Of a DNA stretch of 64,000 bases, positions 15,763-24,233 are shown piece by piece. The stretch lies in the NCBI RefSeq assembly GCF_037080055.1, contig NZ_JBAOJI010000001.1:682001-746000 (forward strand). The letters are read 5' to 3'. The translations under genes and the position numbers were made by a program. Source of the DNA: Halovenus sp037080055 (GTDB lineage: Archaea > Halobacteriota > Halobacteria > Halobacteriales > Haloarculaceae). The stretch's first letter is position 1. Every line of letters starts with the position of its first letter. The notes under the pieces were generated by a model that saw only the letters and a program-made list of their open reading frames with translations, did not search any database and was not told the origin of the DNA.

Positions 15763-16893
15763 ATGGCAGCGCGGGCACTCCTGGCGACTCGGAACGGACC
15801 ACTGACACCCGGCTTCGAGGCAGTCGTCTCCGCGCTCGGATACGAAGTCGTGGACGTGCTGGCAACTGACGGCCCAGAGGACAACCAGTACTATCTGCCG
15901 CCGGGACTCGTCGAAAAGCTTCGCAGCCGAATCGCGGGGACAGGGGCCGAATATCTCGCAATCGATGGGATCGCCCACGAGGGACAGATTGTAGACCTCG
16001 ATACGGCCTTTCCGTCCGTGACAATCAGAGACCGACGGGATGTGGTCGCGGAGCGACTCGCGAGTGGCGATAATCCCGCAGCAGAGGCCCAACTGGCGCT
16101 TCGGGAGCGACAGATCGAACTCCGGCGGGCGCGCCGTGACCAGCGCGAGCAGTCGACGACCGGGCCAAGCGGGACGAGTGGGACTGTCTCTGAACTCGAC
16201 GGGGCCTGTAAACGACAGGCCATGACCCTCGCGAACCAGCAGAAGACCCAGCGACGGCGAATTATCGAATCCTACGAAGGCACCGATACGCACGTCGCGG
16301 TCGTCGGGCAGATCACGGCACCGACGACGACGTGCTGGGAAGCACTCACCGGAGAGCAGGGAGAGAGCGGACCCCTCCGTCCGGCGACACCGACGACAGC
16401 GCTCACCGAAATCGGGTCACACGCGGTCGCAGTGACGGACACGCCCGGTTCGATTGCCGGGGAGAGCGAGCGGCTTGCCGAGGTGATGCCGGGAACGGCC
16501 GCCGCGATCGACCGGGCCGATATCCTCCTCGTGGTCAGTTGGTCGGCGGATCGCGATATCGATGCGCTGCTCTCAGTCGACGAGTTCCAGGGGGCCGTCG
16601 TACAGTGCCCGGAGCCAGCGGATGCTGGTGGTGTCTCGGATCGACCGAGCGACTGGGGAGAGCAGATCAGCGATGCGATTCGAGCAGCGCTACCGACGAC
16701 GCGGATTGGCGTCGCCCTCCCGTACAGTGACGAAGGGCACGCGCTGGTGTCGACGCTACACGAGGAAACGACTGTGGAGACAATCTGGTACGAGGACGAG
16801 ATTCGGCTGCTGGTCGAGATGCCGGATTCAGCGGTCGAAACGCTCGGTCGGCGGATCGAAGCAGTCGACGGCGAATGGATCGAAGAGAACTGA
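15763..16893 (+). CDS. HflX-like protein with degenerate GTP-binding site
   Basis: The 376-residue product has the HflX N-terminal domain (ALLATRN, VDVLATDGP, YYLPPGLVEKL) and the following helical linker with AEAQLALRERQIELRR, in HflX the segment before the G domain. The G domain is recognisable but eroded. Where HflX has GxxNAGKST, this has VVGQITAPTTTCWEAL (about residues 176-191), with no GK(S/T). Switch II DTPG is kept (about 225-228), while the NKxD guanine motif is replaced by CPEPAD. C-terminal text AALPTTRIGVALPYSDEGH and LHEETTVETIWYEDEI matches HflX ends. HflX proteins bind ribosomes; this version probably cannot bind GTP in the usual way. Confidence 0.75.
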   Translation: MAARALLATRNGPLTPGFEAVVSALGYEVVDVLATDGPEDNQYYLPPGLVEKLRSRIAGTGAEYLAIDGIAHEGQIVDLDTAFPSVTIRDRRDVVAERLASGDNPAAEAQLALRERQIELRRARRDQREQSTTGPSGTSGTVSELDGACKRQAMTLANQQKTQRRRIIESYEGTDTHVAVVGQITAPTTTCWEALTGEQGESGPLRPATPTTALTEIGSHAVAVTDTPGSIAGESERLAEVMPGTAAAIDRADILLVVSWSADRDIDALLSVDEFQGAVVQCPEPADAGGVSDRPSDWGEQISDAIRAALPTTRIGVALPYSDEGHALVSTLHEETTVETIWYEDEIRLLVEMPDSAVETLGRRIEAVDGEWIEEN

Positions 16894-16902
16894 ACGCAGA
16901 AC

Positions 16903-17868
16903 TCAGGCCATCGGGATGTCCTGCTCGGCTTCGAGCAGTTCGTGATAGCGGTTGCGGATCGTCACTTCGGAGATATCCGCGACTTCGCTGACTGCGGCTT
17001 GAGTCGTCTTTTCGTTTGTGAGCAGCGCAGCGGCGTAGACGGCAGCGGCGGCCAGTCCGACCGGCGATTTACCGGAGTGAACGCCTTTCTCCTTGGCGTT
17101 CTGGAGCAGTTCGCGAGCGCGGCGCTCGGCTTCCTCCGAGAGTTCGAGTGAGGAGGCAAACCGCGGAACGTAGCTCTCCGGATCTGCCGGCTGGACTTCC
17201 AGACCGAGTTCCCGGACGACGTAGCGATAGGTCCGGGCGATTTCGCTTTTCTCGACCCGGGACACGTCGGTAATCTCGTCGAGCGAACGAGGCACGCCGG
17301 CCTGTCGGGCCGCGGCGTAGACAGAGGCCGTCGAGACGCCCTCGATGGAGCGGCCGGGCAGAAGATTCTCGTCGAGTGCTCGCCGGTAGATCACGCTTGC
17401 AGTCTCCCGAACGTTCTCGGGGAGACCGAGTGCACTCGCCATCCGGTCAATCTCACCGAGGGCCTGCTTGAGGTTGCGCTCCTTAGAGTCACGAGTGCGG
17501 AATCGCTCGTTCCATTTGCGCAGGCGCTGCATCTTCTTGCGCTGTTTGCCAGAGAGGGCGTTGCCGTAGGCGTCCTTGTCCCGCCAGTCGATGTTCGTCG
17601 ACAGCCCCTTGTCGTGCATCATGTTGGTCGTCGGCGCACCGACGCGGGATTTCTCGTCTTTCTCCTTTGAGTCGAAGGCACGCCACTCGGGACCGCGGTC
17701 GACCGAATCCTCTTCGATGACCAGTCCGCAGTCCGTACAGACTGTCTCGCCGTGTTCGTCGTCGGCGACGACGTTACCGCCACATTCCGGGCAGTCGAGT
17801 GAGGCGTCAGCTTTCTCGTCGGTCTGTTCCTGTTCTGTCGTCCGTGTCCGCGTATTTGGATTACTCAT
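16903..17868 (-). CDS. tfb: transcription initiation factor IIB (TFB)
   Basis: The 321-residue protein recruits RNA polymerase to TBP-bound promoters. The N-terminal zinc ribbon has Cys26, Cys29, Cys44 and Cys47 (CPECGG, CTDCGL). The B-reader/linker (GPEWRAFDSKEKDEKSRVGA, TNMMHDKGLST) follows, then two cyclin repeats (LPENVRETASVIYRRALDEN and LELSEEAERRARELLQNA) and a helix-turn-helix-like end (ADISEVTIRNRYHELLE) that contacts the BRE. Haloarchaea encode several TFBs with partly different promoters; which paralogue this is cannot be told. A strong TATTTAAAAATA box lies about 70 bp upstream, implying an untranslated leader of about 45 nt. Confidence 0.96.
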   Translation of the reverse strand: MSNPNTRTRTTEQEQTDEKADASLDCPECGGNVVADDEHGETVCTDCGLVIEEDSVDRGPEWRAFDSKEKDEKSRVGAPTTNMMHDKGLSTNIDWRDKDAYGNALSGKQRKKMQRLRKWNERFRTRDSKERNLKQALGEIDRMASALGLPENVRETASVIYRRALDENLLPGRSIEGVSTASVYAAARQAGVPRSLDEITDVSRVEKSEIARTYRYVVRELGLEVQPADPESYVPRFASSLELSEEAERRARELLQNAKEKGVHSGKSPVGLAAAAVYAAALLTNEKTTQAAVSEVADISEVTIRNRYHELLEAEQDIPMA

Positions 17869-17936
17869 TGTGAATATAACCGGGCGAAACGGCAGGAATC
17901 CCGGGGCAATAGCTAAGTATTCGTTCGTCCGAAAGA

Positions 17937-17948
17937 TATTTAAAAATA
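17937..17948 (-). promoter_or_regulatory. TATA box of the TFB gene
   Basis: TATTTTTAAATA on the minus strand lies about 70 bp before the TFB start codon. Transcription would begin near 17914 and give a leader of about 45 nt, unlike the leaderless pattern of most genes here. Confidence 0.5.
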
Positions 17949-18140
17949 CCGGAATCCTCAGATCACATCGGGAATCAGCCCCCGACGGGCGGATATCTTC
18001 GAACCTTCATCATTATTTTAAATGTGAATTATCCGCAGTGTTCGACAGGTGCGGACCGCAAAGAGATGCAAGCGAGTGGTTTCGGGGTCGGCTGTGTCGG
18101 AGTGACATGACTTACAAGCAGGGGGCTCAACAGTGCTGGC

Positions 18141-20588
18141 ATGGCTGCAGAACGGAGCAGACGCGCCCTCCTTGGGGGGCTCGTGGGAGCCGGTGTTGTT
18201 GGGGGATATCTCTCGCCCATCGGTGACGTACTCGAACAGTTCGCGCCGCTTTCGGGTGATGTCTGGGGTGCCGCAGACCCGGATCGGCCAGAGACAGTCG
18301 AGAGCCCGTACGGGGAGGCGTCGGTTAGCTACGACGACGAAGGTGTGCCACATATCGAGGCTGACGAGGAGCAAGCACTGTATTATGCTGCCGGCCACGT
18401 CCAGGCGATCGATCGCGGATTCCAGATGGATCTACAGCGCCGGCTGTACAGCGGCGAACTGGCCGAGGTCGTGGGCGAGGCTGCCGTCGAATCCGACCGG
18501 TTTCACCGCAGGCTTCGGTTCAGAGACGCCGCCGAAGCGACCGCCGAGCATCTCGAAGGAACCGTGGCCGAGCCGATACTCGAAGCCTTTGCCGAAGGAG
18601 TTACCGACGGGTACGAGGACGCCACGCTTCCGATTGGGTTTCAGTTGCTCGATTACGAGCCCGATCCGTGGACGCCGACGGATTCGATGCTCGTCGAAAA
18701 GATCATCGCCTGGCAGCTGACCGGGAGTTTCAGAAGTCTCCGCCGGGAACTCCTCCGAGATGAGTTCGGGGAGGAACTCGCTGACGAACTCTACCGGGCG
18801 CGGATGGATCACGATTCGCCGATCATCCGCGAACAGTACCGCACAGAACAGTACCGGATCGACGAGGCCGAACGCCTCTACAGTAATGAGCCAGCCGAGC
18901 AGACTGCTGAGGATTCCGTCGAGCGAACCACGAGCGGCACCGTCGACCGTACGCTTGTCGCGTCGCTCACGCAGTTCGAGCCCCAGCAGAATCTCGGCTC
19001 GAATAGCTGGGTCGTCGACAGCGACCTGGCCAACGGAGACGCTCCGATTCTGTGTAACGATCCACATCTGCGTCTCCAGGCCCCGCCAGTGTGGTACGAG
19101 ATGCACCTCGAGGGGCCAGATCACCGTGTCCGAGGGGTTGCCTTTCCGGGGGTTCCCGAGGTGGTTATCGGTGAGACCGATTTCGCGGCGTGGGGCTTTA
19201 CTAACGCCAACAACGACGTAATCGACTTCTACAGCTACGACAGCGACGGCGATACCTACCAGTACGGCGACGAACGCCGGGAATTCGAGGAACACGAAGA
19301 GGAGATTGCGGTCGCAGGGGCACCCGACGAGACGGTTACCGTCCGTCGAACCGTCCACGGGCCTGTCCTCGAAGAAGCGGAACAGGAAGTTGCAGTGGCG
19401 TGGACTGGCCACGCCGCGACCGAAACCACCATCGCGCTCTACGAGTTAACACGCAGCAGTTCGTTCGAGGAGACACTGTCGGCAGTCAGGAAGTTCGAAT
19501 CACCGACGCAGAATTTCCTCTATGCGGATCAGGACGACAACACGCTGTACTATATGACCGGCCGGCATCCGGTTCGCCAGCCGCCAGACGAGACCGTCTC
19601 GTGGGACGATTCAGCCGCAATGAACGCCGATGGTGTCTTCGACGGTTCCGCACGGGAAGGGGAGTGGCGCGGCTTCGAACCATTCGAACGACCGAGTTGG
19701 GACGGCTTCGTCCCCTTCGCAGAGAAACCACACGTCAAAAACCCGGAGTATCTCGCCACCGCCAACCAGCAGATCATCCCTGACGAGGAACTGCCCTACT
19801 ACTTCGCGGCGTCGTACGCCGATCCCTACCGCGGCGAGCGAATTTACGATCTGCTCGACAGCCGCGTCGAGTCGGGCGACCCGCTCGATCTGGAGTTTTT
19901 ACAGACGGTCGGGCGAGACGTTCGGGACGGCCGTGCGGCGACGATCGTCGACGCAATTGTCGACGCCGTCCGCGACGAAGACGATGCGCTGCAGGACGCC
20001 GCCGAAACCCTCGAGGACTGGGAGTATCACATGGAACACGACTCCGAGGCGGCGCTGATCTTCCAGCGCTTTGCCGATGCATACCGGGACGAACTACTCG
20101 GAGAGAACTTCGACGAGGTTGGACTGGACGAGGAATTCTACCCTGAAGACGGGCGCATACTCGAACTGCCGCCGGACAGCGACTGGTTTGGACCTGGCGG
20201 CAGAGCGCCGGTGGTACGGCAGGCACTCCGCACGGCACTGGAGACTATCGACGACAACGATGAGGAGACCTACGGCGACATGTCCCACACTGGACTGATC
20301 GGACATCTCACCGAACTAGAGTTCATGGGCTATGACTCCTATCCTCGCGGCGGGTCGGGCTGGACGGTCAGGAACTTCGGGACGCGTGGTCCGTGGGGTG
20401 GTAGCTGGGAGATGCAGGTGGATCTCGACGGCGACTATCTGGCAATTCTCCCCGGCGGCAACTCCGGGCGGTACTACTCCGAGCAGTACCAGAGCCAACT
20501 GCAACGCTGGGCCAACGGCGAGTATCGCAGCCTGAGCCGCGAACTCGAAGGTGATCTGGCGACGGATTACGTCGGAGGTGAACAATGA
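18141..20588 (+). CDS. penicillin acylase family Ntn-hydrolase with Tat-type signal
   Basis: The 815-residue precursor begins with an Arg-Arg signal (RSRRALLGGLVGAGVVGG), so it is probably exported folded and kept at the membrane. The alpha-chain text DDEGVPHIEADEEQALYYAAGHVQ and DRGFQMDLQRRLYSGELAEV is characteristic of the family. The beta chain would start at Ser287 in LGSNSWVV (family G/S-N-x-W), the nucleophile freed by autocleavage, followed by NDPHLRLQAPPVWYEMHL and later NFLYAD. Substrates of relatives are N-acyl amides such as acyl-homoserine lactones or beta-lactams; none is indicated here. A CTTACAAG box about 26 bp upstream supports the start. It overlaps the next gene by 4 bp. 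Confidence 0.88.
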   Translation: MAAERSRRALLGGLVGAGVVGGYLSPIGDVLEQFAPLSGDVWGAADPDRPETVESPYGEASVSYDDEGVPHIEADEEQALYYAAGHVQAIDRGFQMDLQRRLYSGELAEVVGEAAVESDRFHRRLRFRDAAEATAEHLEGTVAEPILEAFAEGVTDGYEDATLPIGFQLLDYEPDPWTPTDSMLVEKIIAWQLTGSFRSLRRELLRDEFGEELADELYRARMDHDSPIIREQYRTEQYRIDEAERLYSNEPAEQTAEDSVERTTSGTVDRTLVASLTQFEPQQNLGSNSWVVDSDLANGDAPILCNDPHLRLQAPPVWYEMHLEGPDHRVRGVAFPGVPEVVIGETDFAAWGFTNANNDVIDFYSYDSDGDTYQYGDERREFEEHEEEIAVAGAPDETVTVRRTVHGPVLEEAEQEVAVAWTGHAATETTIALYELTRSSSFEETLSAVRKFESPTQNFLYADQDDNTLYYMTGRHPVRQPPDETVSWDDSAAMNADGVFDGSAREGEWRGFEPFERPSWDGFVPFAEKPHVKNPEYLATANQQIIPDEELPYYFAASYADPYRGERIYDLLDSRVESGDPLDLEFLQTVGRDVRDGRAATIVDAIVDAVRDEDDALQDAAETLEDWEYHMEHDSEAALIFQRFADAYRDELLGENFDEVGLDEEFYPEDGRILELPPDSDWFGPGGRAPVVRQALRTALETIDDNDEETYGDMSHTGLIGHLTELEFMGYDSYPRGGSGWTVRNFGTRGPWGGSWEMQVDLDGDYLAILPGGNSGRYYSEQYQSQLQRWANGEYRSLSRELEGDLATDYVGGEQ

Positions 20589-20923
20589 GTGTGGCCTCGA
20601 CGGTCGGCCGAGTTCGGACTGATCCGTTCGTCCACTGGGTTGCAGTACTCGTGGCGACGCTGGCCGGCCTCGCCCTCGCGAGCGTCCACTGGATCGGCCT
20701 CGTTGCTGGCGGCGCGCTCGTCGGAGTCGTCGCACCGAACCTGAAACGCGCACTGTTTGCCGGACTCGGATTTGGAATTACAGCCCTCCTCGTCTGGTTC
20801 GGCTTCCTTTTCGTGACCGGGACGTTAGGAAAGGTGCTCGCGACCGGGCAGTTCGTCTGGATTGCCGTGGCGGTCGGGGTGGTAGCTCCGCTCGTGGGCA
20901 GTCTTCTCCGGGGCGTGGGCTGA
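20585..20923 (+). CDS. small membrane protein translationally coupled to the penicillin acylase gene
   Basis: The 112-residue product has three or four hydrophobic helices (VHWVAVLVATLAGLALASV, WIGLVAGGALVGVVA, LFAGLGFGITALLVWFGF, WIAVAVGVVAPLVGSLL). I do not recognise a family with certainty. Its ATG overlaps the acylase stop in an ATGA, so the two proteins are probably made together; a role in anchoring or exporting the acylase is inference. Confidence 0.7.
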   Translation: MSVASTVGRVRTDPFVHWVAVLVATLAGLALASVHWIGLVAGGALVGVVAPNLKRALFAGLGFGITALLVWFGFLFVTGTLGKVLATGQFVWIAVAVGVVAPLVGSLLRGVG

Positions 20924-20924
20924 G

Positions 20925-21497
20925 TTAGAGTGGATCGTTATCACGTATCAGGAAAAAGAGCGCGCTGAGGACACCGCCAACCACGACAACGCCGCCGACC
21001 AGTAGGACAGTCCCGTCGAACAGCAGGGCAGCGACGGCGAACAGAACGACCGCGAGCGCGCCCAGCCCGAGCATCGGGACGGCCGGTGAGAGCGAGAGAT
21101 CTGTGTCGTCGGTCTTGGGCTGGGGCGTGGCGAGAGATTCGTCGACCTCGACGGTGTTCGCCTCGGGGTCCGGTTTGCTGACCGTCACGTCGACCCAGCG
21201 GGTCTGGGAGCCGTACGCCGAGGCGACTTTCAGTTTGCCGAGCAGTTCGTCGCCGTCGATCCGGTCGGTGTCGACGGCGACCCGGACGTATCGCTCGGAC
21301 TCACCCTCGACGTAGTGGTTGCCGGCGTCCAGTGTGGCGACTTCCGAGAGGGCGTCGTCGAGGTGGAGATGGATATGTAGAGCTTCGGCGTGGTTGATGA
21401 GCCGAACGTCGAACGAGCCAGTCGTCTCGAACGAAGGTGGAACCTCGAGGCTGTGGAGTTCCTCGCGGCTGACGTGGACGGGAAGCGGATCTGGCAC
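20925..21497 (-). CDS. haloarchaeal protein with N-terminal beta domain and two C-terminal membrane helices
   Basis: The 190-residue product has an N-terminal soluble domain of about 110 residues (PPSFETTGSFDVRLINHAEA, HIHLHLDDALSEVATL, RYVRVAVDTDRIDGDELLGK) resembling an immunoglobulin-like or halo-specific domain, an acidic linker, and two adjacent hydrophobic helices (AVPMLGLGALAVVLFAVAALL, VLLVGGVVVVGGVLSALFFL). It fits a haloarchaeal DUF (DUF7524, I believe) of unknown function. It is convergent with the small membrane protein, one base apart. Confidence 0.7.
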   Translation of the reverse strand: MPDPLPVHVSREELHSLEVPPSFETTGSFDVRLINHAEALHIHLHLDDALSEVATLDAGNHYVEGESERYVRVAVDTDRIDGDELLGKLKVASAYGSQTRWVDVTVSKPDPEANTVEVDESLATPQPKTDDTDLSLSPAVPMLGLGALAVVLFAVAALLFDGTVLLVGGVVVVGGVLSALFFLIRDNDPL

Positions 21498-21530
21498 GCC
21501 TGAATCTCGGTCCGGCGAGTAGAAAAACCT

Positions 21531-21725
21531 TCAGGCTGGCGACTCCTCGCGCATGTCCGGCGGGAGCAGATTCGGAATGCCATCCTCGATTGGGTAGGCC
21601 TCGCCACACTCGGTGCAGGTGAGCGTCCCTGTCAGGATTTCCTCCTCGTCACGCTCGGTCACGTCGAGTTCGAGATCGTGTTTATCGAGTGGACAGCACA
21701 GGATCTCCATCAGGTCTTCTTGCAT
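21531..21725 (-). CDS. Trm112/UPF0434-like zinc-ribbon protein
   Basis: The 64-residue product starts MQEDLMEILCCPLDKHDLEL and carries CTECGEAYPIEDGIPNLLP. The ILxCPxxKxxL start and the AYPIxDGIPxLLP end are diagnostic of the Trm112/YcaR family, which activates methyltransferases acting on tRNA, rRNA and release factors. In haloarchaea a Trm112 protein partners several methyltransferases. The ATG at 21725 gives the family N terminus. It follows nothing on its strand closely and is upstream of the beta-domain membrane protein by 33 bp. Confidence 0.88.
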   Translation of the reverse strand: MQEDLMEILCCPLDKHDLELDVTERDEEEILTGTLTCTECGEAYPIEDGIPNLLPPDMREESPA

Positions 21726-21887
21726 ACTTCCGAGTTGGCCGGCGTGGTGAAAAGCGTTTGCGCTTCCAGCCGTGCCCGCGTTATCAAATAAATCACAACA
21801 GGATTCAGATATATATACCGTGTTGCTGAAACAGTCGTATGATCGGTTTCGCGGAACAGTCGGCGACATCGGTCTGATAAGAAGTCA

Positions 21888-24212
21888 ATGAGACTCCGAC
21901 GAGCGTTCGCGATCGTCGTTGCACTGGTCGCGGTAGTGCTGGGTGTGGCGGTCGTCTCGGGGTTTCAGTTGTACGAAGACGCCGTCTCCGAACAGGAACA
22001 GGAGTCACTCGAAACCACCGCCGAAGCCACGGCCACGCAACTCGATGGATTGCTCGCCGAACGGACTCGCACGATCCAGCTATACGCGACGGATCCGACG
22101 GTGCGCAACGACACCCAACACCGGCGGGTAACCTTACAGCGGCTCGTCCAGCAAACCCCTTATCAGGGAATCTCTGTCATCATGGCCGAGGGGGAGATGG
22201 TCGCAATCGAGTCGAAAGGATTGACAGAGCAAAATCGGACAGCGCTACTCGGCTCGGACTTCAGCGACCGGACCTACTTCCAGCGGGCAATGGCGGGCGA
22301 GACCTACGTGAGCGAGCCCGTCGAAGCAGCGACCGGGAATCTCATCGTCACGGTGTCGACACCGATCCGTGACGACGACGAGATCGTCGGCACACTCAAC
22401 GGTGCACTCCATCTCAGGGGCGGAACCTTCTTCGAGTCGTTGTCCGTACTCGAAGGGACCGACAGCGAACTCCGGATCACGGACGGAGACGAGCGGCTGT
22501 ACGCCTCGGAATCGTTCGCCGAGAGTACAGCAACGTCGGCAGACGCAACCGTCGATTCGACCGGCTGGATCGTCACGGCAGCCCAGCGAGACACCGGTTC
22601 GCAACAGACACAACTCGCGACTGGGCTGCAGTTCGGTGCCGGGATGCTCGTACTCGGCTCACTGATCGCGTTCGGCATGTGGTTCAAACGGTCGAATCTC
22701 AACCAGATCGAGGAGTTACTGGCTGGCTTCGACCGCCTCGCGGAGCGGTCTTACGGGACACAGATCTCCGTCGGCGGCGCACAGGAGTGGGACGAGATCG
22801 GTACCCGGTTCAACGAGGTGAGCGAAGAACTGGCGCGACACGAGCGCGAACTGAAACGGTACCGGGAGATTGTCGAGCGGGTGAGCGACCCGATCACGAT
22901 TCAGGATACAGACGGCCATCACAGGCTCGCGAATCACGCCTTTACCGAGTTCTCGGGCTACTCGCGCGACGAAATACTCGATGCAGACGAATCGCTGTAC
23001 ATGGACAGCGAGGCCGCCGCCAGGATCGAGAAAAAACGCCAGGAGGCACTCGAAACGGAACGCCCGAGTGAGTTCGACATCTCGATCGAATTCGAGCAGA
23101 CGGGCGTCGAAGCGACGTTCAACACCCAGTTGTACCCGTACTACGACGAAGAAGGCACCCTGTCAGGAACGCTGTCGGTCTACCGGGACATAACCGACCT
23201 CAAAGAGCGCGAAGCGGAGCTCAGACAGTACAAACGGGGGGTCGACGGAGCGACAGATCTGATCTGTGCAGTCGACTCGGACCGACGGTATCTGTTCGCG
23301 AATCCGCAGTACTGTGCCTATCACGGCCTCGACCAGGAGACGGTCCCAGGGACGCTGACGAGCAATGTCTTCGAGGGCGAGTCCGAAGCCGAGATCAGGA
23401 AAAACGCCCAGCGGGCGCTGGACGGTAAGACAGTGAAATACACGATGACGCGGACCCATCCGACCGGGGGCAAGCGGATTCTCGACGTGCGGTACTACCC
23501 CCTCGACGAAGACGACGAGACCGGGTTCGTCGCCGTCCTGCGGGACGTGACCGAACGCGAGGAACGAGCCCGACAGCTCCGCGTCGTCGACAGAGTACTC
23601 AGACACAACCTCCGCAACGATCTCACAGTGATCAGCTTGGAAGCCGAACGGATCAGCGCCGGGTCGGACGGCACCATCGCCGAGGCCGCCGAGACGATTC
23701 AGGACCACGCCGATGGACTGTTGACGACCAGCGACAAGTCACGGACGATCACGGAGATCCTGAGCGAGAAGGCCGACAGCCGCCAGATCGAGGTGACGGA
23801 GCTTCTCGAACGGATCGAAGCGGAGATCGACGACGCAGACGCAGAGATCACGGTGGATTCACCACCCGAGGTGACCGTCTCGGCGGCCGCGAATCTCGAC
23901 GAAGCGATCGACGAACTGGTGACGAACGCAATCGCTCACAACGACCGACCGAAGCCCTCGGTCGACCTCTCCGTCGAGGAGTGCCCCAATCGCGTCCAGA
24001 TCTATGTCGCCGACGACGGGCCCGGCATCCCGCAGATGGACCGGGACGTGCTCGAAAGCGGCCGGGCAATCGATGACCTCTATCACGGAAGCGGTCTCGG
24101 GCTCTGGCTGGTGCACTGGATCGTCCAGCGTTCGGGCGGTTCGGTCACCGTCCGGGATCGAACCCCGCGAGGCACCGTCGTCAAAATCGAACTCCCGAAA
24201 GACGACGAGTAA
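21888..24212 (+). CDS. membrane sensor histidine kinase with Cache, HAMP and two PAS domains
   Basis: The 774-residue kinase has a first membrane helix at about residues 5-26, an extracellular Cache-type sensor (about 30-240, with FSDRTYFQRAMAGETYVSEP typical of dCache), a second helix near 246-266 and a HAMP-like segment. PAS domains lie at about 325-445 (DPITIQDTDGHHRLANHAFT) and 448-565 (DLICAVDSDRRYLFANPQYC). The phosphorylated His is in RVLRHNLRNDLTVI (about residue 573). The ATPase domain has DELVTNAIAHND (N box), DDGPGIPQ (G1) and GSGLGLWLVHWIV (G2). The ligand is unknown; no response regulator gene is adjacent, as is common in haloarchaea. Confidence 0.93.
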   Translation: MRLRRAFAIVVALVAVVLGVAVVSGFQLYEDAVSEQEQESLETTAEATATQLDGLLAERTRTIQLYATDPTVRNDTQHRRVTLQRLVQQTPYQGISVIMAEGEMVAIESKGLTEQNRTALLGSDFSDRTYFQRAMAGETYVSEPVEAATGNLIVTVSTPIRDDDEIVGTLNGALHLRGGTFFESLSVLEGTDSELRITDGDERLYASESFAESTATSADATVDSTGWIVTAAQRDTGSQQTQLATGLQFGAGMLVLGSLIAFGMWFKRSNLNQIEELLAGFDRLAERSYGTQISVGGAQEWDEIGTRFNEVSEELARHERELKRYREIVERVSDPITIQDTDGHHRLANHAFTEFSGYSRDEILDADESLYMDSEAAARIEKKRQEALETERPSEFDISIEFEQTGVEATFNTQLYPYYDEEGTLSGTLSVYRDITDLKEREAELRQYKRGVDGATDLICAVDSDRRYLFANPQYCAYHGLDQETVPGTLTSNVFEGESEAEIRKNAQRALDGKTVKYTMTRTHPTGGKRILDVRYYPLDEDDETGFVAVLRDVTEREERARQLRVVDRVLRHNLRNDLTVISLEAERISAGSDGTIAEAAETIQDHADGLLTTSDKSRTITEILSEKADSRQIEVTELLERIEAEIDDADAEITVDSPPEVTVSAAANLDEAIDELVTNAIAHNDRPKPSVDLSVEECPNRVQIYVADDGPGIPQMDRDVLESGRAIDDLYHGSGLGLWLVHWIVQRSGGSVTVRDRTPRGTVVKIELPKDDE

Positions 24213-24233
24213 CCGCGGTAAAAGGTGAATCGC

